NCBI RefSeq assembly: GCF_014647495.1
Contig: NZ_BMPH01000014.1
Coordinates: forward strand, 1 to 64,000
DNA length: 64,000 nucleotides
Direction: 5' to 3'
Origin: Glutamicibacter protophormiae
GTDB lineage: Bacteria; Actinomycetota; Actinomycetes; Actinomycetales; Micrococcaceae
Shown here piece after piece: positions 25,623-34,040 of this stretch. The first letter of the stretch is position 1. Every line of letters begins with the position of its first letter. A model generated the notes under the pieces. That model did no database searches and was not told the DNA's origin. It saw nothing but the letters and a program-made list of their open reading frames with translations. The translations under genes were made by a program, and so were the position numbers.

Positions 25623-27560
25623 ATGGCCACACTGCAGGCTAGCGGGCTGACCTTGGCCTACGACAAGGTCACCATCGTCGATGAACTGTCACTGGACATC
25701 CCCACCGGGCAGGTGAGCATCGTGGTCGGGGCCAACGGCTGCGGCAAGTCCACGCTGTTGCGCGCCCTGTCGCGGCTGCTGAAGCCAGCCGGCGGACAGG
25801 TGCTGCTGGACGGGGCGGACATCCACTCCAAGCCGGCCAAGGAGGTGGCCAAGACCCTGGGGCTGCTGCCGCAGTCGCCCACCGCGCCGGACGGGATCAC
25901 CTCCCGCGAACTGATCAGCCGCGGCCGCTACCCGCACCAGGGCCTGTTCAAGCGCTTCTCCGCGCAGGACGAGGCCGCGGTCGCCCGCGCCATGGAGCTG
26001 ACCGGCACCACCGATCTGGCCGACCGCCCGGTGGACGAGCTCTCCGGCGGCCAGCGCCAGCGCGTATGGATCGCCATGGCCCTGGCCCAGGAAACCGACC
26101 TGCTGCTGCTCGACGAGCCGACCACCTTCCTGGACGTGGCCCACCAGCTGGAGGTGCTGGACGTGGTCAGCGAGCTGAACCGCACCCGCGGCATCACCGT
26201 GGTCATCGTGCTGCACGACTTGAACCTGGCCGCCCGCTACGCCGACTACCTGGTGGCGCTGAAGGGCGGAAAGATCTACGCCGCCGGCCACCCCACCGAG
26301 GTCGTCACCGAGAAGACCGTCAAGGCAGTCTTTGGCATGCCGAGCCGCGTCATCCCGGACCCGGTGGCCGGCACTCCGCTGGTGCTGCCCATCGGCCGCC
26401 AGCGGGTGCTGCGCACCGAGTCGGTGCTCGCCGCCAACGGCATTTTCCGCGGCGACGCGCCGGTCAACGAGCCGCAGGCGCTGGCCGAGGGCCTGGAGCA
26501 GGACTCCGCGGTCATCGAGGAGGAGGTGCAGGCCATCACCCGGACCGTTGCCGAGGCGGACCCGAACCTGGCCCGCCCGGCCCGCGAGCACCTGCAGACC
26601 CTGGCCTTCCAGACCACGGTGCTGCGCAGCCAGGAGCTCTCCCCGTCCTTCCGCCGGCTCACCGTGGGCGGCGCCGACCTGGAGGACTTCGGCACCAACA
26701 GCCACCCGCTGGACATGCGCATCAAGCTGCTGCTGCCGCCGGAAGCCGGGTTCGGAGCCAATGGGGAAATCGCCAGCCTGCGCCCCGACGCGCTGACCAG
26801 CCCGGCCGGGCAACTGGGCTGGTACCAGCGCTGGCTGGCCATCGACCCGGCGCAGCGCGGCTACATGCGCACCTACACCGTGCGCGCCTTCCGCGAGGCC
26901 GGGCACCGCGACAACCTGGGCGCCACCCCGGAGCTGGATATCGACTTCGTGCTGCACGGCAAGGTGGTGGACGGGAAGCTGCAGGGCGGCCCGGCCACCG
27001 AGTTCGGCGACCGCGCGCGTCCCGGCGATCCGCTGCTGCTGCTGGGGCCGAACAAGGCGCTGACCGACGACAGCTACGGCGGCATCGAATTCCGTCCGGG
27101 CGCCGCGACCCGCATCGTGCTGGCCGGCGACGAGACTGCCGCCCCGGCCATCTGCGCGATCCTTGAATCGCTGCCGGCAAATATCACCGGGCACGCGCTG
27201 ATCGAGGTGCCGGAAACCACCGACATCCTGGGCACCACCACCCGTTCGGGCATCTCGGTGCAGTGGCTGACCCGCGGATCCGCCGAGCACGGCTCCCTGC
27301 TGCGCGACGCGGTCCGCAGCGTCGTGGCGATCCCGGGCGCCGGCGTGGTGCAGACCAACGCGGATCCTGAAGACATCGACGTGGATGAGAGCATCCTCTG
27401 GGAGACCGGTCAGGCCCAGTCCGCCCCGTTCTACGCGTGGATCGCCGGGGAGGCGGGCACCGTGAAGGAGCTGCGCCGCTACCTGGTGCGCGACGCGGGC
27501 ATCGACCGCAAGCAGGTGGCCTTCATGGGCTACTGGCGCCGCGGCAAGCAGGAGAACTAG
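25623..27560 (+). CDS. Fusion: ferric-siderophore ABC ATPase plus SIP-type siderophore reductase
   Basis: 645 residues with two enzymes in one chain. Residues 1-265 are a FecE/FepC ATPase: Walker A GANGCGKST (36-44), signature LSGGQRQR (about 140-147), Walker B LLLLDEPTTFLD, switch His in VIVLHD. A linker of about 65 acidic, helical residues follows. Residues 325-645 are a siderophore-interacting protein: FAD motif RTYT (416-419), the NAD(P)-binding VLAGDETAAPAI (about 499-510) and the terminal FMGYWRRGK helix. ABC import and reductive iron release are therefore joined. SIP fused to an ABC protein is known from mycobacterial IrtA, but there it sits N-terminal on an exporter-type half. The distinct order here is C-terminal SIP on an importer ATPase. 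The frame shows no break at the junction. Confidence 0.92.
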   Translation: MATLQASGLTLAYDKVTIVDELSLDIPTGQVSIVVGANGCGKSTLLRALSRLLKPAGGQVLLDGADIHSKPAKEVAKTLGLLPQSPTAPDGITSRELISRGRYPHQGLFKRFSAQDEAAVARAMELTGTTDLADRPVDELSGGQRQRVWIAMALAQETDLLLLDEPTTFLDVAHQLEVLDVVSELNRTRGITVVIVLHDLNLAARYADYLVALKGGKIYAAGHPTEVVTEKTVKAVFGMPSRVIPDPVAGTPLVLPIGRQRVLRTESVLAANGIFRGDAPVNEPQALAEGLEQDSAVIEEEVQAITRTVAEADPNLARPAREHLQTLAFQTTVLRSQELSPSFRRLTVGGADLEDFGTNSHPLDMRIKLLLPPEAGFGANGEIASLRPDALTSPAGQLGWYQRWLAIDPAQRGYMRTYTVRAFREAGHRDNLGATPELDIDFVLHGKVVDGKLQGGPATEFGDRARPGDPLLLLGPNKALTDDSYGGIEFRPGAATRIVLAGDETAAPAICAILESLPANITGHALIEVPETTDILGTTTRSGISVQWLTRGSAEHGSLLRDAVRSVVAIPGAGVVQTNADPEDIDVDESILWETGQAQSAPFYAWIAGEAGTVKELRRYLVRDAGIDRKQVAFMGYWRRGKQEN

Positions 27561-27576
27561 GCTCCGGGCGCACAGC

Positions 27577-27630
27577 GCAAGGCTCCCGCCCGCCGGAATC
27601 ATTCCGGCGGCCGGGAGCCTTGCCGCTTTT
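27577..27630. terminator. Intrinsic terminator after the siderophore operon
   Basis: GCAAGGCTCCCG pairs with CGGGAGCCTTGC, with an inner GCCGGAAT/ATTCCGGC extension. A CGCTTTT tract follows. It serves the plus-strand operon and possibly the convergent MarR gene. Confidence 0.85.
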
Positions 27631-27646
27631 CGCGCAGCGGATCGGA

Positions 27647-28135
27647 TCAGCCGGCGGGATGGCCGGCGGCGCCGGGCCTGCAGGTGCCGGCCCGCGGCGG
27701 GCGGGGGTTCTCGCGGTTCAGGATGTCCAGCAGGCGGGCGAGCTCCTCGCGGTCCTGCGCGCCGAGCTTGTCGAAGTAGCTGTCCATGCCGGTTTTGCGC
27801 AGGGCCGAGAGCTGGTCGAGCAGCGCCCTGCCGGCGTCGCTGAGCACGATCAGCGTGGCGCGGCGGTCGCCCGGATCCGGGGTGCGCACGACCAGTTCCT
27901 TGGCCGCCAGCTGGTCCACCACCTCGGTGGTCGAGCGCGCGGCGATGTGCAGGCGCTCGGCCAGCTGGGAGTTGCGCAGGCCCTGCTCCTCGGCGCGGCC
28001 CAGGATGGACAGCACCCGGGACTGGTGCGGGGTGACTCCCGCAGGGCTCAGGCTCTCGCGCCAGCGGCCGCGGATGGTCCGGGATGCCTGGAGGAACAGA
28101 TCTGCCAAGTCAGGCTTGGACTCATCGGTGTGCAT
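27647..28135 (-). CDS. MarR family regulator
   Basis: 162 residues with the winged-helix core: TPHQSRVLSILGRAEEQGLRNSQLAERLHIAARSTTEVVDQLAAKELVVRTPDPGDRRA, where DxRA is the MarR wing motif. The C terminus is a short Pro-rich tail. It is divergent from the ABC exporter (about 95 bp between starts), so it likely represses the exporter and itself. Confidence 0.88.
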   Translation of the reverse strand: MHTDESKPDLADLFLQASRTIRGRWRESLSPAGVTPHQSRVLSILGRAEEQGLRNSQLAERLHIAARSTTEVVDQLAAKELVVRTPDPGDRRATLIVLSDAGRALLDQLSALRKTGMDSYFDKLGAQDREELARLLDILNRENPRPPRAGTCRPGAAGHPAG

Positions 28136-28229
28136 AGGGTCAAGGATAGTGTGTTTTCCCGAACAGTTTCAAGATGGAACCACATAGTGAGGTTACCTCT
28201 GGTATTCTGAAATCCCAGTGGGGACAATC

Positions 28230-30080
28230 ATGAAGGGGGCGCCCATGCATCCGATGGCACCAATGGGCGGTGGACGGCCGTCGGCTTCGGCGTCGCGCAG
28301 CGCCGACGACAAGAAGTGGCTGGCCGAGCATCCGGTCTCCGTCAAGCGCATCGCCGCGCTCTTCCGCCCGCACCTGGGAACGGTCATCGTGGTGGTGCTG
28401 CTGATCGTGGCCTCCTCGCTCATCGGCCTGGCCCAGCCCTTCATCATCCGCGAATTGATCGACGACGCGATCCCGAACCGCGATGTCAACCTGCTGATGC
28501 TCGGTGCCGGCGGGCTGGTGCTGATCGCGCTGGTCACCTCGGTGCTGGAAGTGGTCCAGACCTGGCGGGCCACCCTGATGGGGCAGCGGGTCATGCACGG
28601 GCTGCGCACCGGGCTGTTCACCCACCTGCAGAAGCAGTCGCTGGGATTCTTCACGAACTCCAAGTCCGGCGACGTGCAGTCGCGGCTGATCAACGACGTG
28701 GGGCAGATGCAGTCGGTGATCACCAACTCGGCGACCAGCCTCGCCTCCAACCTCACCACGGTGGTCGCCACGGCCTGCGCCATGGTCGCGATCTCGTGGA
28801 AACTGAGCCTGATCTCCCTGGTGGTGCTGCCGCCGGCGATCATCCTGGCCCGGCAGACCGCCCGGCTGCGCCGCGCCGTCACGGGCCGGCGCCAGCGCGA
28901 AATGTCGAACCTGACCTCACTGATCGAGGAGCGCCTGAGCATTTCCGGGGTGCGGCTGGCCAAGATCATGGGCACCGGAGCCGCCGACGCATCGGCCTTC
29001 GCGCAGTCCAGCCACCGGCTGATCGACCTGGAAATGAAGAGCGCCCTGGCCGGCCGCTGGCGCATGGCCGCTATGAGCATCATCTTCGCGGTGATTCCCG
29101 CGGTGCTGTATCTCGTGGCGGGGCTGCCCGCCACCGGCGGGGGCATGAGCATCGGCACGCTGGTGGCCTTCACCGGCCTGCAGGCCGGCATCTTCCGCCC
29201 CGTCATGGGGCTGATGCAGATTTCGGTGCAGTGGATCTCCGCGATGGCGCTGTTCGGGCGGGTCTTCGAGTACCTGGATACCGACCAGGCGCTGCCGCTG
29301 CCGGAGCATCCGCGCCGGCTGGATCCCGCGGCGATGCGCGGACGCGTGGTTCTGCAGGACGTCGGTTTCCGCTACCCGGGGGCCGCCGCGCCGACGCTGG
29401 AGGCGCTGGACCTGGTGCTGGAGCCGGGGACCATGACCGCGGTGGTCGGGGCGACCGGCTCGGGCAAGTCAACCCTGGGTTCGATGCTTCCGCGGCTGCT
29501 CGATCCGACGTCGGGGCGGGTGCTGTTCGACGGGGTGGACCTGCGCGAGCTGGACCCGGAGCAGGTAGCCCGGGCGGTGTCGGTGGTGGCGCAGGAAAGC
29601 TACCTGCTGCACACCTCGGTGCGCGAGAACCTGCTGTGGGCCGCGCCCGGGGCCAGCGAGGCCGAGCTGTGGCAGGCGCTGGAAGCGGCGCAGATCGCCG
29701 CCCTGATCCGCTCGCTGCCCGACGGGCTGGACACCGCGGTGGGCCAGCGCGGCCACCGCTTCTCCGGCGGGGAGCAGCAGCGCCTGGCCATCGCCCGCAC
29801 CATGCTGCGCCGCCCGAAGGTGCTGGTGCTGGATGAGGCGACCAGCGCGCTGGATACCGTGACCGAGGCGCTGGTGCAGCAGGCGCTGGACGAGCTGGCG
29901 GTCGGGCGCACCACGCTGCTGATCGCGCACCGGTTGAGCACGGTGCTGCGGGCCGACCGCATCGTGGTGCTCGACGGCGGGCGCATCGTCGAGTCCGGCA
30001 CCTTCGCCGAGCTGGTGGAGCAGGACGGGCGCTTCGCCCGGCTCGTGGCGAACAGCGAGTTCGCCGACAGGGTTCGCTAG
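28230..30080 (+). CDS. ABC exporter, permease fused to ATPase (half-transporter)
   Basis: A 616-residue type IV ABC exporter half. Six membrane helices (residues about 40-300) carry the RVMHGLRTGLFTHLQKQSLGFFTNSKSGDVQSRLINDV coupling region, followed by an NBD with Walker A GATGSGKST, signature FSGGEQQRLAIARTML, Walker B VLVLDEATSALD and switch His LIAHRLST. It probably works as a homodimer exporting a lipophilic compound. ATG 28230 was taken; GTG 28218 and ATG 28245 are also possible, the last with AAGGGGG. It overlaps the downstream MarR gene by 4 bp, convergently. Confidence 0.88.
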   Translation: MKGAPMHPMAPMGGGRPSASASRSADDKKWLAEHPVSVKRIAALFRPHLGTVIVVVLLIVASSLIGLAQPFIIRELIDDAIPNRDVNLLMLGAGGLVLIALVTSVLEVVQTWRATLMGQRVMHGLRTGLFTHLQKQSLGFFTNSKSGDVQSRLINDVGQMQSVITNSATSLASNLTTVVATACAMVAISWKLSLISLVVLPPAIILARQTARLRRAVTGRRQREMSNLTSLIEERLSISGVRLAKIMGTGAADASAFAQSSHRLIDLEMKSALAGRWRMAAMSIIFAVIPAVLYLVAGLPATGGGMSIGTLVAFTGLQAGIFRPVMGLMQISVQWISAMALFGRVFEYLDTDQALPLPEHPRRLDPAAMRGRVVLQDVGFRYPGAAAPTLEALDLVLEPGTMTAVVGATGSGKSTLGSMLPRLLDPTSGRVLFDGVDLRELDPEQVARAVSVVAQESYLLHTSVRENLLWAAPGASEAELWQALEAAQIAALIRSLPDGLDTAVGQRGHRFSGGEQQRLAIARTMLRRPKVLVLDEATSALDTVTEALVQQALDELAVGRTTLLIAHRLSTVLRADRIVVLDGGRIVESGTFAELVEQDGRFARLVANSEFADRVR

Positions 30081-30601
30081 TCCTCGTCGCAGCGCTGCGC
30101 GTCGCCGGGGGCGGAATCCTTGCAGGACGGGTCGGGCTCGCAGGCCTCCAGGGCATCGAGGACCTTGGGCAGCGCTGTCCCCAGCGCCGCGCGCTCCTGC
30201 TCGTCCAGGGAATCGAACAGCTTTTCGCGGATGAAGGTGACGTGGCTCGGGGCGGCTTCGCGGATGGTCTTCCAGCCGGCCTCGGTCAGTTCGATCTGCT
30301 GCCCGCGGCGGTCGGTGGCATCCGAGCAACGGGTGATCATGCCCTTGGCCTCCATGCGGCGCAGCAGGTGGGACAGGCGCGAACGGTCCCAGCGCAGGTT
30401 GTCGGCGATGTCCGCCGGGCGCAGGGAGGTAGCGGGCCCCTCGGAGAGCACCGCCAGTACCGAATACTCGCCGGTCTGCATGCTCGAATCCACACTCAGC
30501 TGGCGGTCCATCGCGCTGGGGAACTGCCACAGGAATTCGCGGATGGTCCGCCAGAGGGCTTGTTCCTTGTCGTCGAGCCAGCGGGTCTCATCGGCAGCCA
30601 T
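30077..30601 (-). CDS. MarR family regulator of the FMN reductase region
   Basis: 174 residues: winged helix with SLRPADIADNLRWDRSRLSHLLRRMEAKGMITRCSDATDRRGQQIELT (DRRG wing). The C terminus carries Cys at ACEPDPSC and QRCDED, possible redox or metal ligands. It is divergent from the FMN reductase gene; TTGACGCATCAA operators lie between them. It responds perhaps to quinones or electrophiles, inferred from the redox genes it faces. Confidence 0.85.
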   Translation of the reverse strand: MAADETRWLDDKEQALWRTIREFLWQFPSAMDRQLSVDSSMQTGEYSVLAVLSEGPATSLRPADIADNLRWDRSRLSHLLRRMEAKGMITRCSDATDRRGQQIELTEAGWKTIREAAPSHVTFIREKLFDSLDEQERAALGTALPKVLDALEACEPDPSCKDSAPGDAQRCDED

Positions 30602-30661
30602 GCGTAGGCGCTCCTTCTGTAGGTGGCAGACCCGGTGTGCAGCGGATCATGCAATTATTTG

Positions 30662-30719
30662 TTGACGCATCAATTATCTCTGGTATTGTTGGATTTAGCA
30701 AGAGTCGCTGACGCATCAA
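30662..30719. promoter_or_regulatory. FMN reductase promoter with two MarR-like operators
   Basis: TTGACGCATCAA (30662-30673) and CTGACGCATCAA (30708-30719) are near-identical, each an inverted TTGA-N4-TCAA half-pair, 46 bp apart. The first contains a candidate -35 TTGACG (30662-30667), 16 bases upstream of -10-like TATTGT (30684-30689). A bound MarR would block polymerase, and the second site lies in or after the start of transcription. Confidence 0.6.
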
Positions 30720-30761
30720 CTAAAGTGTTCGGCGCAGGAACCTTCCCAAGGAGAAAATCTT

Positions 30762-31337
30762 ATGTCGAAGATCGCCATCGTCACCGGATCCACCCGTCCA
30801 GGCCGCAACAACATCAGCGTTGCCCAGTGGGTGCTCGAGCAGGCCCAGGCCTTCGGCGGCGCCGACTTCGAGCTCGTTGACATCGCCGACTTCAACCTGC
30901 CGGTGCTGGATGAAGCCTTCCCGGCCGCCTACCAGAACTACCAGGGCGAGCACGCCAAGGCCTGGGCCGCCAAGATGAACGAGTTCGACGGCTACATCTT
31001 CGTCACCCCGGAGTACAACCACTCGGTTTCGCCGGCACTGGCCAACGCGCTGAGCTACATCAACGTCGAGCTGAACAACAAGGCCGCCGGCATCGTCGGC
31101 TACGGCTCGGCACTGGGCGCCCGCGCCATCGAGCATCTGCGTGGCATCCTCTCCGAGCTGCAGGTCGCCCACGTGCAGAAGACCGGCTTGTTCTCCCTCT
31201 TCACCGACTTCGAGAACTTCTCCAACTTCAAGCCAAGCGAGCCGGGCGCCGCATCGGTGCAGCCGATGTTCGAGCAGCTGCTGGCCTGGACCGAAGCCAT
31301 GAATTCGGTGCGCGCCGCAGCATCCGTCAGCGCCTGA
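30762..31337 (+). CDS. NAD(P)H-dependent FMN reductase / quinone reductase
   Basis: 191 residues, flavodoxin-like fold: IAIVTGSTRPGRNN (FMN phosphate loop), FVTPEYNHSVSPALANALSYI (flavin site) and KAAGIVGYGSALGARAIEHL. It reduces FMN or azo/quinone compounds with NAD(P)H, supplying detoxification of electrophiles. AAGGAG lies 8 bases before ATG. A divergent MarR gene and two operators are upstream; the hydroquinone-reductase-like gene follows. Confidence 0.9.
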   Translation: MSKIAIVTGSTRPGRNNISVAQWVLEQAQAFGGADFELVDIADFNLPVLDEAFPAAYQNYQGEHAKAWAAKMNEFDGYIFVTPEYNHSVSPALANALSYINVELNNKAAGIVGYGSALGARAIEHLRGILSELQVAHVQKTGLFSLFTDFENFSNFKPSEPGAASVQPMFEQLLAWTEAMNSVRAAASVSA

Positions 31338-31370
31338 TTGGACGCTGGCTGGAAGCCCTAGCGTTCCAGC

Positions 31371-31411
31371 GCAAACGGCGGGAAGCTTGTATCGGGCCTT
31401 CCGCCGTTTGC
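31371..31411 (+). terminator. Hairpin between the FMN reductase and hydroquinone-reductase genes
   Basis: GCAAACGGCGG (31371-31381) pairs perfectly with CCGCCGTTTGC (31401-31411). No U-run follows, so the second gene may be partly separated from, or read through with, the first. Confidence 0.5.
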
Positions 31412-31473
31412 CGCATCACCCAAGACCCGGCCCGAGCACGGGCGGCCAAGCCAGAGATTGTGGAGGATCGAGC

Positions 31474-32592
31474 ATGTCGCAGGACTTTTCTACCAAGGGC
31501 GCGTATGTCACGGGCAGTGAATTCACGCGCGATACCAACTACATCCAGGACCGCATCGTCGCCGATCCTCGGCCGGAGGCCTTCGCGGACGGGACCTCGG
31601 AAAGCAAGATCGGGCACCCGAACGCCGCCCTGGGCGACGGCGCCCAGCTCTGGCAGGTTGAAGCCGGGCGCTACCGGCTGGTGGCAGCCCGTGCCTGCCC
31701 CTGGGCCAACCGCACCCTGATCGTGCGCCGCCTGCTGGGTCTGGAAGACGCCATTTCCGTCGGCCTGCCGGGCCCCACCCACGACGTGCGCAGCTGGCAG
31801 TTCGATTTGGACGAAGGCGGCAAGGACCCGGTGCTGGGCACCGAACGCCTGCAGGAAAACTATTTCAAGCGCTTCGCCGGCTACCCGCGTGGCATCACCG
31901 TGCCTGCCATCGTGGATATTCCCAGCGGCGCCGTGGTCACCAACGACTACCCGCAGATCACCTGGGACTTCTCCACTCAGTGGAAGCAATTCCACCGCGC
32001 CGGGGCTCCTGACCTGGTCATGGAGGACCGGCTCGAGGAGATGCTCCCGCTGATCAAGCGCATCTTTACCGAGGTCAACAACGGCGTCTACCGTGCGGGC
32101 TTCGCCGGCTCCCAGGCCGCCTACGAAGACGCCTACGACCGGCTCTTCACCGCCCTCGACTACCTCGAGGAACGCCTGTCCACCCGCCGCTTCCTCATGG
32201 GCGACCATATTTCAGAGGCCGACGTCCGCCTGTTCACCACCTTGGTGCGCTTCGACCCGGTCTACCACGGCCACTTCAAGGCCAACCGCAACAAGCTGAT
32301 CGACATGCCGAACCTCTGGGGCTACGCCCGCGACCTATTCCAGACCCCGGGCTTTGGAGACACCGTGGACTTCGAACAGATCAAGGACCACTATTACAAG
32401 GTCCACGAGGATATCAATCCGACCCGGATCGTGCCGAAGGGCCCGGACCTGTCCAACTGGCTCGAAGCCCACGGCCGCCAGGAACTGGCGGACAGCGGCC
32501 CGTTCCTGAACGGCACCGCTCCGGGCGAAGTCCGCGTGGAGGAGCGCGTCGCGGCAGGCCATAACCCGCTGTACCCGCTGGAAGGGAAATAG
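31474..32592 (+). CDS. Glutathionyl-hydroquinone reductase-family protein (xenobiotic reductase-like)
   Basis: 372 residues of the ECM4/YqjG/PcpF family of omega-class glutathione transferases. It has the active-site Cys in RACPWANRT and a C-terminal helical domain with GDHISEADVRLFTTLVRFDPVYHGHFKANRN. These enzymes strip a thiol from thiolated hydroquinones. Actinobacteria use mycothiol rather than glutathione, so mycothiol-hydroquinones are the likely substrate (inference). ATG 31474 follows GGAGGA. Neighbours suit a quinone-detoxification locus. Confidence 0.88.
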   Translation: MSQDFSTKGAYVTGSEFTRDTNYIQDRIVADPRPEAFADGTSESKIGHPNAALGDGAQLWQVEAGRYRLVAARACPWANRTLIVRRLLGLEDAISVGLPGPTHDVRSWQFDLDEGGKDPVLGTERLQENYFKRFAGYPRGITVPAIVDIPSGAVVTNDYPQITWDFSTQWKQFHRAGAPDLVMEDRLEEMLPLIKRIFTEVNNGVYRAGFAGSQAAYEDAYDRLFTALDYLEERLSTRRFLMGDHISEADVRLFTTLVRFDPVYHGHFKANRNKLIDMPNLWGYARDLFQTPGFGDTVDFEQIKDHYYKVHEDINPTRIVPKGPDLSNWLEAHGRQELADSGPFLNGTAPGEVRVEERVAAGHNPLYPLEGK

Positions 32593-32607
32593 CCGGTAGC
32601 CTTCGGG

Positions 32608-32919
32608 CTACTTCGTGAAGTCGAAGCCCTGCTGCTCGCACGCCGCGTCGAACGCTGCGTCATCGGTGATCACAGGCTGGCCAGCTGCATCGGTCGACAC
32701 CGCGTTGCGGATCGACTCGGTGGAGGCCGCCGAGCCATGCTCGGCGGCCTTTTGCCGATTCGTCTGGCCGATATCGCCCGGGGCGGTGAGGCTGCCCCCG
32801 TAGTGGATGCACGCGGTGCTCCCCTCGGGATCGGTTCGACGCAGGTCGTCGGGCGACGGACCCGAACAGCCGGCCAGGCCCAAAATCGCAACGAGGAGCA
32901 TCGGCAGAATCTTTTTCAC
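32608..32919 (-). CDS. Small lipoprotein of unknown function
   Basis: 103 residues with a signal KKILPMLLVAILGLAGCSG (lipobox LAGC, lipidated Cys). The remaining 85 residues are polar and include two Cys (STACIHYG, DAACEQQ) that may form a disulfide outside the cell. No known domain was recognised. It is convergent with the upstream gene and divergent from the RNase H gene. Confidence 0.7.
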   Translation of the reverse strand: MKKILPMLLVAILGLAGCSGPSPDDLRRTDPEGSTACIHYGGSLTAPGDIGQTNRQKAAEHGSAASTESIRNAVSTDAAGQPVITDDAAFDAACEQQGFDFTK

Positions 32920-33063
32920 AGTTCACCATCCTACGGACCTTCGCGCGGGCAGTGGCATGCAAGCGGCGCGGGCGTGGAGCGCAGCCGGCGGCGCCGCAGG
33001 AACTTCGGCCCCAACGCACGTCTCTTTAGGCGGCGGGGGAGGTCAGGTGGCAGGATTAAAACC

Positions 33064-33954
33064 ATGACGATCACCGCAGCGGCAGACGGATCAGCCCTAG
33101 GAAACCCCGGCCCGGCAGGCTGGGCCTGGTACATCGACGAGGAGAACTGGGCCTCCGGCGGTTGGGACCACGGGACCAACAACATGGGCGAGCTGCAGGC
33201 GGTCCTCGAACTCTTCCGCGCCACCGCGCAGCATCCGGAACAGGAACTGAAGATCCTGTGCGACTCCCAGTACGCCATCAACTGCATCAGCAAGTGGATG
33301 CCGGGATGGAAAAAGCGCGGCTGGAAAAAGGCCGACGGCAAGCCGGTGCTGAACCAGGAGATCCTCAAGGAACTGGATGCGGCGATCAACGGCCGCAAGT
33401 ACACCTTCGAATGGGTCAAGGGCCACGCCGGGCATGACCTGAACGAAGCCGCCGACGACCGCGCCCGCGCCGCGGCCACCGCGCACCAGCAGGGCTCCGC
33501 ACCGGATCCGGGCCCCGGATACACGGCCGGAGCAGCCCCTGCCGCGGAATCCGAGCCTGAGCCGGCCGGCGCCGTCGCCGAAGCCCCGGATTCCGCGGCC
33601 AGCCAGGATACGGCGGCCACGATCTACGAGCTGGAACTGGGCTTTCTCGATCCGCAAATCCGCACCAGCTTCGCCGAGCTGAGCGATTTCCTGCATCCCG
33701 GGTACCAGGAAGTCACGCGCGCCGGGGGACTGCTGGATGTCGCCACCGTGCGCGCCCAGCTTGAAGCCGGGGCGCCGCTGCCTGCCACCGGCGAGGTCCA
33801 GGTGCTCACGGCTCGCGAGGTCGACCGCGATCTGGCCCTGCTGGCCTACCGCATGAAGGTCGACGACTCGCCGATCCTGGTGGTCTCCTCGTGGTGGCAG
33901 CGCACCGAGGGCGGCTGGAAGCTGCGCTTCCGCCAGGAAACCGTCCAGCAGTAG
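33064..33954 (+). CDS. RNase HI fused to a C-terminal NTF2/DUF4440-like domain
   Basis: 296 residues. Residues 1-140 are RNase HI: catalytic D8, E43 (MGELQAV), D67 (CDSQYA) and the D in AADDRA (131/132), with the usual HAGH loop. RNase HI degrades the RNA of RNA-DNA hybrids such as R-loops. A Pro/Ala/Glu linker (about 140-185) joins a domain that begins YELELGFLDPQIRTSFAEL, continues with HPGYQEV and LPATGEVQVLTAREVDRDLALLAYRMK, and ends VVSSWWQRTEGGWKLRFRQETV. This matches the DUF4440/SnoaL NTF2-like fold. The fusion is unusual. The start follows a gap after a long non-coding upstream frame and no strong SD is seen. Confidence 0.82.
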   Translation: MTITAAADGSALGNPGPAGWAWYIDEENWASGGWDHGTNNMGELQAVLELFRATAQHPEQELKILCDSQYAINCISKWMPGWKKRGWKKADGKPVLNQEILKELDAAINGRKYTFEWVKGHAGHDLNEAADDRARAAATAHQQGSAPDPGPGYTAGAAPAAESEPEPAGAVAEAPDSAASQDTAATIYELELGFLDPQIRTSFAELSDFLHPGYQEVTRAGGLLDVATVRAQLEAGAPLPATGEVQVLTAREVDRDLALLAYRMKVDDSPILVVSSWWQRTEGGWKLRFRQETVQQ

Positions 33955-33983
33955 CCGCGTGGGCCACTGGCGCTCCGCGCAAC

Positions 33984-34022
33984 GGCAAAGGCACGAACCC
34001 GGGCTGGGTTCGTGCCTTTGCC
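33984..34022. terminator. Terminator hairpin after the RNase H fusion gene
   Basis: A perfect 17-bp stem, GGCAAAGGCACGAACCC (33984-34000) with GGGTTCGTGCCTTTGCC (34006-34022), and a GGGCT loop lie between convergent genes. The U-tract is weak. Confidence 0.75.
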
Positions 34023-34040
34023 TCTGGCCGGGCCGGGGTG

